Shown in pieces: positions 1-7,256 of a stretch of DNA of 37,080 nt. The stretch spans positions 1 through 37,080 of the forward strand of contig JBGQJC010000024.1 in assembly GCA_041498815.1 (NCBI GenBank), in the 5' to 3' direction. Source of the DNA: DATDPM01 sp041498815 (GTDB lineage: Bacteria; Pseudomonadota; Alphaproteobacteria; DATDPM01). A model generated the notes under the pieces. That model ran no database searches and had not been told where the DNA came from. It worked only from the letters and a program-made list of their open reading frames with translations. Position 1 is the stretch's first letter. Each line of letters starts with the position of its first letter. Both the position numbers and the translations under genes were made by a program.

Positions 1-503
1 CAATCGGCCGTTTCGATGCGCGCCGCAATCGTTTGCTCATCGAGTGTCGCCGGAATGACCGACAGGATTTCGTCTTTCATCGCAACCGGAAGGACGAGCG
101 CCGCAGATGCCGCCGCGAGCGAGGTGACGCCGGGTATGACCACGACCGGAAATTTTCCGGCGATGCGAGGAAGGATTTGGGCGAAGGTTCCGTAGAACAG
201 TGGATCGCCGAGGCAAAGGAACGCCACGTCGCGCCCCTCGGCCAAATGGCCGCCGAGCTCTTTCGCCGCCGCGTCATATCGGGCGTCGGTATCGGCGCGT
301 TCGGAGGTGAACGGCAAACGGATCGTGATTTCGGTTTTGCCGTTTCCGAAATGGGCCGCGGCGATCGCGCGCGCCTTGCTGTCGCCGGTCATGGGCGCGG
401 GGTAAGCGACGACCTTTGCCGCGCGCAAAACGCGGAGCGCTTTCAATGTCAAAAGCTCCGGATCGCCGGGGCCGACGCCGACGCCGTAGAGCGTACCGGT
501 CAT
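1..503 (-). CDS. cobI: Precorrin-2 C20-methyltransferase, partial (3' end off the left edge)
   Basis: This enzyme uses SAM to methylate C20 of precorrin-2 and is cytoplasmic, in corrin-ring synthesis. About 167 N-terminal residues are visible and the rest lies beyond the left edge. The start reads MTGTLYGVGVGPGDPELLT, the glycine-rich loop that opens class III (tetrapyrrole) methyltransferases. It is followed by FLCLGDPLFYGTF and VVIPGVTSLAAASA, the family's substrate and SAM-pocket motifs. The ATG (503-501) overlaps the cobL stop as ATGA, so the two genes are probably translationally coupled. CobM and CobJ are related families, but the GDPxFYGT motif and the position directly after cobL favour CobI. 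Confidence 0.92.
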   Translation of the reverse strand, partial: MTGTLYGVGVGPGDPELLTLKALRVLRAAKVVAYPAPMTGDSKARAIAAAHFGNGKTEITIRLPFTSERADTDARYDAAAKELGGHLAEGRDVAFLCLGDPLFYGTFAQILPRIAGKFPVVVIPGVTSLAAASAALVLPVAMKDEILSVIPATLDEQTIAARIETAD

Positions 504-1708
504 GCCGGCTTGGTTGCGGCAAGCTGGGTCACGGCGCGCAGCGCCCGCCAGCCGTGGCTGGGGCCCACCGGTTCGAGCCGCGAAACCGCAAGCCGCGTCA
601 ATTCGCCGCCGTGACGCTCGCGAAACTGGAACAGTCCCGCTTCGCCTTCGACGGTCACGGCGTTGGCGACGAATCGCCCGCCCGGGCGCAGCCGATCGAA
701 ACAGGATTCGAGCACGTCCCGGTGCGAAACCGCCCCGCCGACGAAAACGGCATCGGGCTGCGGCAACGCTTCGAGCGCCTGCGGCGCTTGCCCGGTAACG
801 ATGCGAAGCCGCGGCACGCCAAGGGCCAAGGCATTGCGCGCGATCCGCGCCGCGCGATCCGGGTTGCGCTCGATGGCGACCGCTTCCGCCGTGCGCTCGG
901 CGCGCAGCCATTCGATCGAAATCGAGCCCGACCCGGCGCCCACGTCCCACAACAAGGCGCGCGGCAAGGGTTGAAGGGCGGCGAGCGTCACCGCGCGGAC
1001 TTCGCGCTTGGTGAGCTGGCCGTCGCTCTCGAAAGCAGAATCGGGAAGGCCCGGTACGCGCGGGCGAATAACGGCGGAAGATTCCGCACGGCATTCGACC
1101 GCGATGGTGTTGAGGTCGGCAACCGCCCGGGCGCCCCAATCCCGCGCCTGTCCTTCGATGCGCCGCTCGTTGGCCCCGCCCAGATGCTCGAAGACGCTAA
1201 GTGGACTCGCCCCGTACCCGGCCGCCGCCAACGCCGCCGCGACGTTACGCGGCGTTTCGCCATTTTCGGACAGGATCACGAGCCGGGCGCCCGGCAGCAT
1301 GTGAAAGTTCAGAAGGGCGAGTGGCCGGCCGTGGAGCGTCACCGCCTCCACCTCCGCTTCCGGCCAGCCCTGCCTCGCACAGGCAAGGGCAATGGCCCCG
1401 ACATGGGGTATCACGGTCATTTCTTCGGCCGCGAAGCGGTGCGCGAGCGTCGCGCCGATGCCGAAGAACATGGGGTCGCCGGTCGCAAGCACCGCGACGC
1501 GCCGGCCCCGGTGCTCCGCGATGGCGTCCAATGTGCGCGACAGGGGCGAATCCCACGTCAGGCGCTCGGCCGAGCCGTTCGGCAACATCGCGAGAACGCG
1601 CGCGCCGCCAACGATCACCTCGGCCCCCTCGATCAGGGTCCTTGCCGCGGGCGGCAGCGCCGCCAAGCCGTCCTCGCCGATCCCAAGCACCGAAAGCCAG
1701 GGCGTCAC
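500..1708 (-). CDS. cobL: Precorrin-6Y C5,15-methyltransferase (decarboxylating), CbiE-CbiT fusion
   Basis: The 402-residue bifunctional enzyme methylates C5 and C15 of precorrin-6Y (precorrin-6B) and decarboxylates the C12 acetate side chain. Residues about 1-200 form the CbiE-like class III methyltransferase, with LSVLGIGEDG at the start and LATGDPMFFGIG near residue 75. Residues about 205-400 form the CbiT-like Rossmann methyltransferase, with a SAM site at LLWDVGAGSGSISIEWLR and a DAVFVGGAVSH motif. The length is as expected for a full CobL. It overlaps cobH upstream and cobI downstream by ATGA junctions, so it lies in the middle of a tightly packed cbiX-cobH-cobL-cobI unit. Confidence 0.96.
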   Translation of the reverse strand: MTPWLSVLGIGEDGLAALPPAARTLIEGAEVIVGGARVLAMLPNGSAERLTWDSPLSRTLDAIAEHRGRRVAVLATGDPMFFGIGATLAHRFAAEEMTVIPHVGAIALACARQGWPEAEVEAVTLHGRPLALLNFHMLPGARLVILSENGETPRNVAAALAAAGYGASPLSVFEHLGGANERRIEGQARDWGARAVADLNTIAVECRAESSAVIRPRVPGLPDSAFESDGQLTKREVRAVTLAALQPLPRALLWDVGAGSGSISIEWLRAERTAEAVAIERNPDRAARIARNALALGVPRLRIVTGQAPQALEALPQPDAVFVGGAVSHRDVLESCFDRLRPGGRFVANAVTVEGEAGLFQFRERHGGELTRLAVSRLEPVGPSHGWRALRAVTQLAATKPA

Positions 1709-2346
1709 GGCGTCTCCTCCGCCTCGAAGGGTGCGGCCAGCGCATTGACCGCGGCGGCGGCCAAGGCACTTCCGCCCTTGCGCCCCAGGAGCGTGATGAA
1801 AGGGAGCCCGAGCGAATTTCGCGCCAGCGCCGCTTTCGATTCCGCGGCGCCGACGAATCCGACCGGAAAGCCGAGTACGAGCGCCGGACGCTCGGGACTC
1901 TCCGCGAGCAATTCGAGAAGACGGAAAAGGGCGGTGGGCGCGGTGCCGATGGCCACCACGCTTCCCGCAAGCCGCCCGCGCCAGAGATCGACCGCCGCCG
2001 CCGTGCGGGTCGTGCCTTGCGAACGCGCGATATCGCGAACCTTCGCATCGGAAAGCGTGCAGACGATCTCGTTGCCGCGGGGAAGCCGGTTCCGGATGAT
2101 TCCGCGCGCCGTCATCTCGCCGTCCGCAAATATCGCCGCGCCAAGGGCCAGCGCTTGCGATCCGGCGCGGGCCGCGCCCGGCGACCAGGCCATATCATCG
2201 GCAATTTCCGGGATTGCGCAGGCGTGGATGAGGCGCAGCAAAACGGGGGCGATGTCTTCCGGGAATCGGGAGAGATCGGTTTCGCCGCGGATCGCCGCGA
2301 GCGAGCGGCGGTAGATTTCGGCCGGGTCGCGAAGATAATCGTTCAT
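1705..2346 (-). CDS. cobH: Precorrin-8X methylmutase
   Basis: The product moves the C11 methyl to C12, converting precorrin-8X to hydrogenobyrinate. It is a 213-residue cytoplasmic enzyme starting MNDYLRDPAEIYRRS, the typical CobH/CbiC N-terminus (the family starts with residues that fit DPxxIYxxS). The conserved substrate-binding segments are visible as VALGTAPTAL-like (here VAIGTAPTALFRLLELL), LVLGFPVGFVGAAESK and FITLLGRKGGSALAAAAVNAL. The ATG at 2346 was chosen because the frame upstream of it encodes low-complexity sequence shared with the antisense of the cbiX His-rich tail. Its stop overlaps the cobL start (ATGA), and it starts 16 nt after the cbiX stop. Confidence 0.95.
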   Translation of the reverse strand: MNDYLRDPAEIYRRSLAAIRGETDLSRFPEDIAPVLLRLIHACAIPEIADDMAWSPGAARAGSQALALGAAIFADGEMTARGIIRNRLPRGNEIVCTLSDAKVRDIARSQGTTRTAAAVDLWRGRLAGSVVAIGTAPTALFRLLELLAESPERPALVLGFPVGFVGAAESKAALARNSLGLPFITLLGRKGGSALAAAAVNALAAPFEAEETP

Positions 2347-2362
2347 CTCCCGCCATCCAGCC

Positions 2363-3343
2363 CTAATCGCGGACGCGCCGCCCTTTGCTCTCGACGCCGC
2401 GGCGATCGGGACGATGGTCGCGAGGATGTTCGTGAGGATGGTCGTGATCGTGACCGTGGTCATCGCGCGATTGGGCCGTGCCGATGCCGCGCACATGATG
2501 ATGGTGCCCCGCCTGGGGTTTCCCTTGATCGGGTTCGTAGCCGATCACCTGCTCGCGGTATTTGCACAGCCGGCAGTTCATCACATTGTCGCCGGTCAGA
2601 ATCTCCGCCAGCCGCTCGGCGAGCGTCTCGATCACCAGCGGATGATCGCGCAGATATTGCGCCTTGAGGAACGAGACGCCGGGATGGGCCGCCGCGACCG
2701 CATCGGTTTCGGCGTAGATGCGCTTCACCAGCACGCCGGTAAACAAGAAGTACGGGAACACGATGATGCGCGGGAATCCCAGGCGCACCGCGCGGTCCAG
2801 CGCCTCGGAAACGCGGGGATGCGCGACCCCGCTGAAAGCGGCCTCGGCCCAGCCCAGGCCCAGGCCCTCCCACAGCATGCGCGCGACCTTGGATACGTTG
2901 GAATTGGCGTCGGGATCGTTGGTGCCGCGCCCCACCACCAGCAACAGCGTTTCGCCCCGCGGACCGGGGCTTTTTGCTTCCGCCTCTTCGATTCGGGCCT
3001 GGGCCGCCGCCAAAAGCCGCGCATCGATCGCGAGATCGCGCCCGCATTCGATCGCAACGCCGGGGTTATCGGCGGCAAAGGAATTGAGCTCCCAAGGGAT
3101 GTCGTTTTTCACATGGCCCGCCGCAAACAGCATGGCGGGAAGAGCGAAAATACGGCGGACGCCCCGCGATTTGAGCTCGTCCAGGGCTTCGCGAATGGTG
3201 GGCCGGGCGAATTCGAGGTAGCCCGCCGCAACCTCGTATTCGGGCAACCGGCGCATCATCGCCTTGGCGAGCCCGTCGAATTCGGCGACCGCTTCAGGGT
3301 CGCGGCTCCCGTGGCCGCAGATGACGACTCCGCTTTTCTCCAT
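2363..3343 (-). CDS. cbiX: Sirohydrochlorin cobaltochelatase, long CbiX with MxCxxC and His-rich tail
   Basis: This is a type II chelatase predicted to insert cobalt into sirohydrochlorin (326 residues from the ATG at 3343). The N-terminal half has VICGHGSRDPEAV (active-site His11) and AMLFAAGHVKND (His77). The second half repeats the fold with a degenerate GRGTNDPDAN and the FPYFLFTGVLVKRI motif. The C-terminal extension carries MNCRLC (residues 255-260), matching the MxCxxC Fe-S site known for Bacillus megaterium-type CbiX, followed by a His/Asp-rich tail (about 280-306) likely to bind metal. It heads the leftward cbiX-cobH-cobL-cobI unit and is divergent from cobD. Its occurrence beside cobN is discussed in the findings. 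Confidence 0.9.
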   Translation of the reverse strand: MEKSGVVICGHGSRDPEAVAEFDGLAKAMMRRLPEYEVAAGYLEFARPTIREALDELKSRGVRRIFALPAMLFAAGHVKNDIPWELNSFAADNPGVAIECGRDLAIDARLLAAAQARIEEAEAKSPGPRGETLLLVVGRGTNDPDANSNVSKVARMLWEGLGLGWAEAAFSGVAHPRVSEALDRAVRLGFPRIIVFPYFLFTGVLVKRIYAETDAVAAAHPGVSFLKAQYLRDHPLVIETLAERLAEILTGDNVMNCRLCKYREQVIGYEPDQGKPQAGHHHHVRGIGTAQSRDDHGHDHDHPHEHPRDHRPDRRGVESKGRRVRD

Positions 3344-3417
3344 CGCGGTTACCTGGCCGCCGCGATCGAGACTTCGCGGTTGACCGGCCGTCCCGCCCAA
3401 ACCATGCTCGCATCGTC

Positions 3418-4419
3418 ATGACCGCGCATTACCCCGGCGGCTTCGCCGAGCCCGACACTTTGGTTCTGCTGGCCCTCGCGCTCGCGGCGGATTGGGCGGT
3501 GGGCGATCTGCCGATTCTTTTTAACGTTGTCCCTCATCCCGTCCGTCTCGTCGGTTCCCTCGTTGCCGCGCTGGAGCAACGGCTCAACCGGGATTGGCGC
3601 AGCGAAAGCATCAGGCGCCGCCGCGGCGCCTTCGTGGTCCTGGTCATGACGGCGCTTGCCGCTTCGGCCGGCTATGGGATTACGGTGTTTGCCCGCACCC
3701 ACCGTTACGGCTGGGTTCTCGAATTCTTCTGCGTCGTCGTCTTGCTGGCGCAACGCAGCCTGTTCGATCATGTCGATGCGGTGGCAATTGCGCTGCGCGA
3801 GGAGGGATTGGAAGAAGGCAAGGCGGCGGTGCGCCACATCGTGGGCCGCGATCTCGACCATCTCGATGAGCACGGCGTGGCGCGGGCCGCGATCGAATCC
3901 TGCGCCGAGAATTTCTCCGACGGCGTCGTGGCGCCGGCCTTCTGGTACGCGGTGTTGGGCCTTCCGGGTTTGTTCGTTTATAAGACCGTGAACACGATGG
4001 ACAGCATGATCGGCTACCGTTCGAAAAGATATCGCGCCTTCGGCATGGTCGCGGCGCGCCTCGACGATGTTTTGAATCTGATTCCCGCGCGCCTCGCCGG
4101 CCTCATGATCGCCATTGCCGCCTTCTTCACGCCCACGGCCAATCCGTTTCGCGCGCTCACGACAATGTTCAAGGACGCGGGCAAACATTCCTCGCTCAAC
4201 GCCGGCTGGCCCGAAGCGGCAACGGCGGGAGCGCTTGGCTTGGCGCTCGCGGGGCCCCGGCGCTACGGCGAGGTGGTTGCGAACGATCCCTGGATCGGCA
4301 GCGGCCGTGCGCGCGCGACCGAACAGGACATCCGCCGAACCCTGCTTCTTTACGTCATCGCCTGCGCGGTCAACCTGGCCGTGGTGGCTGCCGCCGCGGT
4401 CGCCCGCGTCTTGCTGTAG
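3418..4419 (+). CDS. cobD: Adenosylcobinamide-phosphate synthase (CobD/CbiB)
   Basis: This integral membrane protein joins (R)-1-amino-2-propanol or its phosphate to adenosylcobyric acid, giving adenosylcobinamide (phosphate). The 333-residue protein has family motifs DWAVGDLP, HPVRLVGSLVAALE, ESCAENFSDGVVAPAFWY and VNTMDSMIGYRSKRYRAFG, plus a C-terminal hydrophobic segment. Several transmembrane stretches occur (about 15-30, 65-85, 95-110, 185-200, 305-330). It is divergent from cbiX across 74 nt and converges with cobQ, leaving only 4 nt between stops. No good Shine-Dalgarno sequence precedes the ATG at 3418, but the homologous N-terminus supports this start. Confidence 0.95.
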   Translation: MTAHYPGGFAEPDTLVLLALALAADWAVGDLPILFNVVPHPVRLVGSLVAALEQRLNRDWRSESIRRRRGAFVVLVMTALAASAGYGITVFARTHRYGWVLEFFCVVVLLAQRSLFDHVDAVAIALREEGLEEGKAAVRHIVGRDLDHLDEHGVARAAIESCAENFSDGVVAPAFWYAVLGLPGLFVYKTVNTMDSMIGYRSKRYRAFGMVAARLDDVLNLIPARLAGLMIAIAAFFTPTANPFRALTTMFKDAGKHSSLNAGWPEAATAGALGLALAGPRRYGEVVANDPWIGSGRARATEQDIRRTLLLYVIACAVNLAVVAAAAVARVLL

Positions 4420-4423
4420 CGCC

Positions 4424-5914
4424 CTAGCCGCCACGGGCGATCCCCCACATCCGCTCGAGATCGAGATGGGATTCCAGATGCTCGGCCAAACCGTCGAGCA
4501 CGCGCTCGATGGTGGCCGCATAGTCCGGGCCGCCGGCGCGGGTTTTTCCCGAGACTTCCGCCAAAAAGCGGCGCCGGAACGAATCCGCCGCGAATAGCCC
4601 ATGAAGATAAGTGCCGCGGATGCGACCCCGCCCGGAGCGCGCGCCTTCGGGCCGCATATTCGCGAGACGGAACATCGGCCGGGCGCAATCGGGGCCCGAG
4701 GTATCGCCCATGTGCATCTCGTAGCCCGAGACCGGAACATTCGATTCAATGTCCACGCCCGCGACCTCGCGTAATTCCTTGTGCTTCGTCAGCACCGTAT
4801 CGACGTCCAAGAGACCCAAGCCTTGCGCTTCGCGAGGCCGGCCTTCGACGCCTTCGGGATCGGCGATGCGCTTGCCCAGCATCTGATAGCCGCCGCAAAG
4901 CCCGAGCACGGTGCCGCCCTTGCGCGCAAAGGCCGCAATGTCGATGTCCCATCCCTGGGCGCGCAGATATTCGAGATCGGCGAGCGTCGCCTTCGATCCC
5001 GGCAATATGACGATATCCGCATCGAGCGGAATCGGACGCCCCGCCTCGACAAGATCGATCATCACCTCGGGCTCCGAGGCCAAGGGATCGAGGTCGTCGA
5101 AATTGGCGATGCGCGGGAGCCGGGGGACCGCGATGCGAATCGGGCGCCCGGAATCCGTCCCGCGCTTCACGCGCCAGGGCGCGGAATCGAGAACGACTCC
5201 GTCTTCGGCGGGAAGGCGCCGGGCATCGGCGAAATACGGCACGATCCCGAAGCAATCCATGCCGGTGCGCATCTGGATTTCGGAAAGCGCGGGTTGCAGG
5301 AGCCCGGCATCGCCGCGGAATTTGTTGATGACGAAACCTTTGACGAGATCGCGCTCTTCCGTCGCCAACAATTCATGGGTGCCGATGAGGCTCGCGATCA
5401 CGCCGCCCCGCTCGATGTCGCCGACGAGGACCACCGGCACTTTGGCCTCGCAGGCGAAACCCATGTTGGCGATGTCGGATTCCCGCAGATTGATCTCGGC
5501 GGGGCTTCCCGCACCTTCGACCAATATCAGGTCCGCGTCCTCACAAAGCCGCGCGAAGCTTTCCATCACCTTGGGCAGCAATTGCGGTTTCAGCGCGCGG
5601 TAGTCACGCGCGGAAACACTCGCGAACACGCGGCCCTGAACCACCACCTGGGCGCCGGTTTCCGACTGTGGCTTCAACAGCACGGGGTTCATGTCGACCG
5701 ATGGGGCGATTCCGCAGGCTCGCGCTTGCAACGCTTGCGCCCGGCCGATCTCGCCCGCGCCCGCGACCGCCGCGTTGTTCGACATGTTCTGCGGCTTGAA
5801 CGGGCGAACCTTAAGCCCCCGGCGCGTGAATGCGCGCGCAAGTCCCGCCACCAGCAGCGACTTGCCCACCTCCGATCCGGTGCCCTGGAGCATCAGGGCG
5901 GGGGTCCCGTTCAT
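4424..5914 (-). CDS. cobQ: Cobyric acid synthase
   Basis: This glutamine- and ATP-dependent enzyme amidates side chains b, d, e and g of adenosylcobyrinic acid a,c-diamide. It has 496 residues from the ATG at 5914, supported by AAGGA about 8 nt upstream and the typical N-terminus MNGTPALMLQGTGSEVGKS. The N-terminal BioD-like ATPase part includes KPQNMSNNA and VEGAGSPAEINL. The C-terminal class I glutamine amidotransferase-like domain has the nucleophile motif GLCGGYQMLG, the YEMHMG segment and the catalytic-His-type motif GTYLHGLF. It lies last in the riboswitch-controlled leftward unit, 13 nt after the SYLF gene. Confidence 0.96.
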   Translation of the reverse strand: MNGTPALMLQGTGSEVGKSLLVAGLARAFTRRGLKVRPFKPQNMSNNAAVAGAGEIGRAQALQARACGIAPSVDMNPVLLKPQSETGAQVVVQGRVFASVSARDYRALKPQLLPKVMESFARLCEDADLILVEGAGSPAEINLRESDIANMGFACEAKVPVVLVGDIERGGVIASLIGTHELLATEERDLVKGFVINKFRGDAGLLQPALSEIQMRTGMDCFGIVPYFADARRLPAEDGVVLDSAPWRVKRGTDSGRPIRIAVPRLPRIANFDDLDPLASEPEVMIDLVEAGRPIPLDADIVILPGSKATLADLEYLRAQGWDIDIAAFARKGGTVLGLCGGYQMLGKRIADPEGVEGRPREAQGLGLLDVDTVLTKHKELREVAGVDIESNVPVSGYEMHMGDTSGPDCARPMFRLANMRPEGARSGRGRIRGTYLHGLFAADSFRRRFLAEVSGKTRAGGPDYAATIERVLDGLAEHLESHLDLERMWGIARGG

Positions 5915-5927
5915 GCCATATCCTTTG

Positions 5928-6611
5928 CTAATGGGCGGCCAGGACCTGGCGCAGCGAATCCGCCGCGCCGTTGGAGAACTTTTGTTCCATGACAATCCCG
6001 TGCGCGGTGACGCCCTTGCCGTAATAGGCCTCGTTCAGCCCGTCGCGCCCGGTAATCACCGAGCCTTCGAGCGATACGCCGGCGAATAATCCCTCGCCCG
6101 AGGCGAAAGCGACGATGTCGGCGCCGATATTGGTGGTGGTCGAGCCCTCGACTCCGCCGCCGATCTGGCCCATGGCGAAGCTGGCGTCGGCCCCGAGCTT
6201 GATCTGGTTCTTGAGGATGGCTTTCAGCGCGCCGTCGTTCATGACCAGCAGGATGAGTTCCGCTGCCTTGGCGCCGATCTGCAATCCGAAGCTGCCGCCG
6301 CCCAGCGTGTAAAAGGCGGGATAGCTCCAAGTGCCTTGCGGCGATTTCGCGAGCAGGACGCCCGTCCCGCCCTCGGCCCCGAAGAAGAACGCGCCCTTCA
6401 ATAGCGATGGGATGATGATGATTGCCCTGGCGTCCTTGAGCATGCCTGGAAGCTTGCCGTAGTTGGGATCGCTCAGCAGCTTCGTCGCGGTGATGCTCGC
6501 TTTGTCCACCACCTCCTGTTCGTAGCTCAGCGCCGCGGCGGACCTCAGTGCCCCCAGGCACAGGATCGCCGCAAGGAGGAAAGTGGACACGACAGCGAAG
6601 GTTTTGCGCAT
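5928..6611 (-). CDS. Secreted SYLF-domain (Ysc84/DUF500-like) protein
   Basis: The 227-residue protein has an N-terminal signal peptide (MRKTFAVVSTFLLAAILCLG, likely cleaved near residue 25-28) and one SYLF domain. SYLF hallmarks are AIIIIPSLLKGAFFFGAEGGTGVLL, WSYPAFYTLGGGSFGLQIGA and the C-terminal GLFAGVSLEGSVI...NEAYYGKGVT. SYLF domains in eukaryotes bind phosphoinositides; the role of bacterial secreted forms is poorly known. The start at 6611 is set by GGAGG six nt upstream, rather than the in-frame ATG at 6626 that overlaps this site. It sits 27 nt after cobO and 13 nt before cobQ on the same strand, so it should be transcribed with the B12 genes. A role in B12 metabolism is not shown. 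Confidence 0.88.
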   Translation of the reverse strand: MRKTFAVVSTFLLAAILCLGALRSAAALSYEQEVVDKASITATKLLSDPNYGKLPGMLKDARAIIIIPSLLKGAFFFGAEGGTGVLLAKSPQGTWSYPAFYTLGGGSFGLQIGAKAAELILLVMNDGALKAILKNQIKLGADASFAMGQIGGGVEGSTTTNIGADIVAFASGEGLFAGVSLEGSVITGRDGLNEAYYGKGVTAHGIVMEQKFSNGAADSLRQVLAAH

Positions 6612-6638
6612 GGGTTGGGCCTCCATCGTTTTGTTTAT

Positions 6639-7256
6639 CTAGAACTCGACTCCGGGCTGCGCTTTCACGCCGGCCGCAAAGGGATGCTTGACGAGAGTCA
6701 TCTCGGTGACGAGGTCCGCCCGCTCCAGGATTTCCGGGGGAGCGTTACGCCCCGTGATGACGACGTGGGTTTGCTCCGGCTTCTCATCCAAAAGCTCAAG
6801 CACCGCTGCGACCGGCAGGTAATCATATCGCAGGACGATGTTGAGTTCGTCGAGAATTACCATCCGGAAGGATGGATCGCGGATCATTTGGCCTGCGGCT
6901 TTAATCGCGGCTTCGGCGGCCGCGATGTCACGGGCGCGGTCCTGCGTTTCCCAGGTAAATCCCTCGCCCATCGCCTTAAAAGTGACGAGATCTCCGAAGC
7001 TTTCCAACGCGCGACGCTCGCCCGTGTTCCAGGCACCCTTCACGAATTGCACGATTCCGACCTTGAAACCGTGGCCGGCGCAGCGCAAAGCCATGCCCAT
7101 CGCCGCCGTTGTCTTGCCCTTGCCCTTGCCGGTGTGGACGATGACAAGGCCGCGCTCTTGGGTCTTGGCCGCCACGATCTTGTCGCGCGCTTCCTTGCGC
7201 CGCGCCATCTTTTCGCGGTGCTCCCGGTTGCGTGCGTCTTCGGTGCCGTCGCTCAT
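6639..7256 (-). CDS. cobO: Cob(I)yrinic acid a,c-diamide adenosyltransferase (CobO/BtuR)
   Basis: The product transfers the adenosyl group of ATP to cobalt(I) corrinoid, in the cytoplasm. It has 205 residues from the ATG at 7256. The P-loop is IVHTGKGKGKTTAAMGMALR, followed by GIVQFVKGAWNTGE, ILDELNIVLRYDYL and HVVITGRNAP, all typical of the BtuR/CobA/CobO type (unrelated to PduO types). The C-terminus TLVKHPFAAGVKAQPGVEF is also typical. Its start overlaps the cobN stop as ATGA, indicating translational coupling in the riboswitch-controlled unit. Confidence 0.96.
   Translation of the reverse strand: MSDGTEDARNREHREKMARRKEARDKIVAAKTQERGLVIVHTGKGKGKTTAAMGMALRCAGHGFKVGIVQFVKGAWNTGERRALESFGDLVTFKAMGEGFTWETQDRARDIAAAEAAIKAAGQMIRDPSFRMVILDELNIVLRYDYLPVAAVLELLDEKPEQTHVVITGRNAPPEILERADLVTEMTLVKHPFAAGVKAQPGVEF

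Noticed and set aside
416..2667. Long open frames on the plus strand across cobL, cobH and the cbiX tail
   Set aside because: They are antisense to clearly identified cob genes and encode Arg/Ala/Pro-rich sequence without domains, typical of GC-rich shadow frames.
3344..3417. A second cobalamin riboswitch between cbiX and cobD
   Set aside because: The spacer is only 74 nt and has no B12 box (GCCACTG) or other conserved aptamer block on either strand.
3349..4749. 466-codon minus-strand frame over cobD
   Set aside because: It is antisense to cobD, whose motifs are unambiguous. The translated sequence shows no family features.
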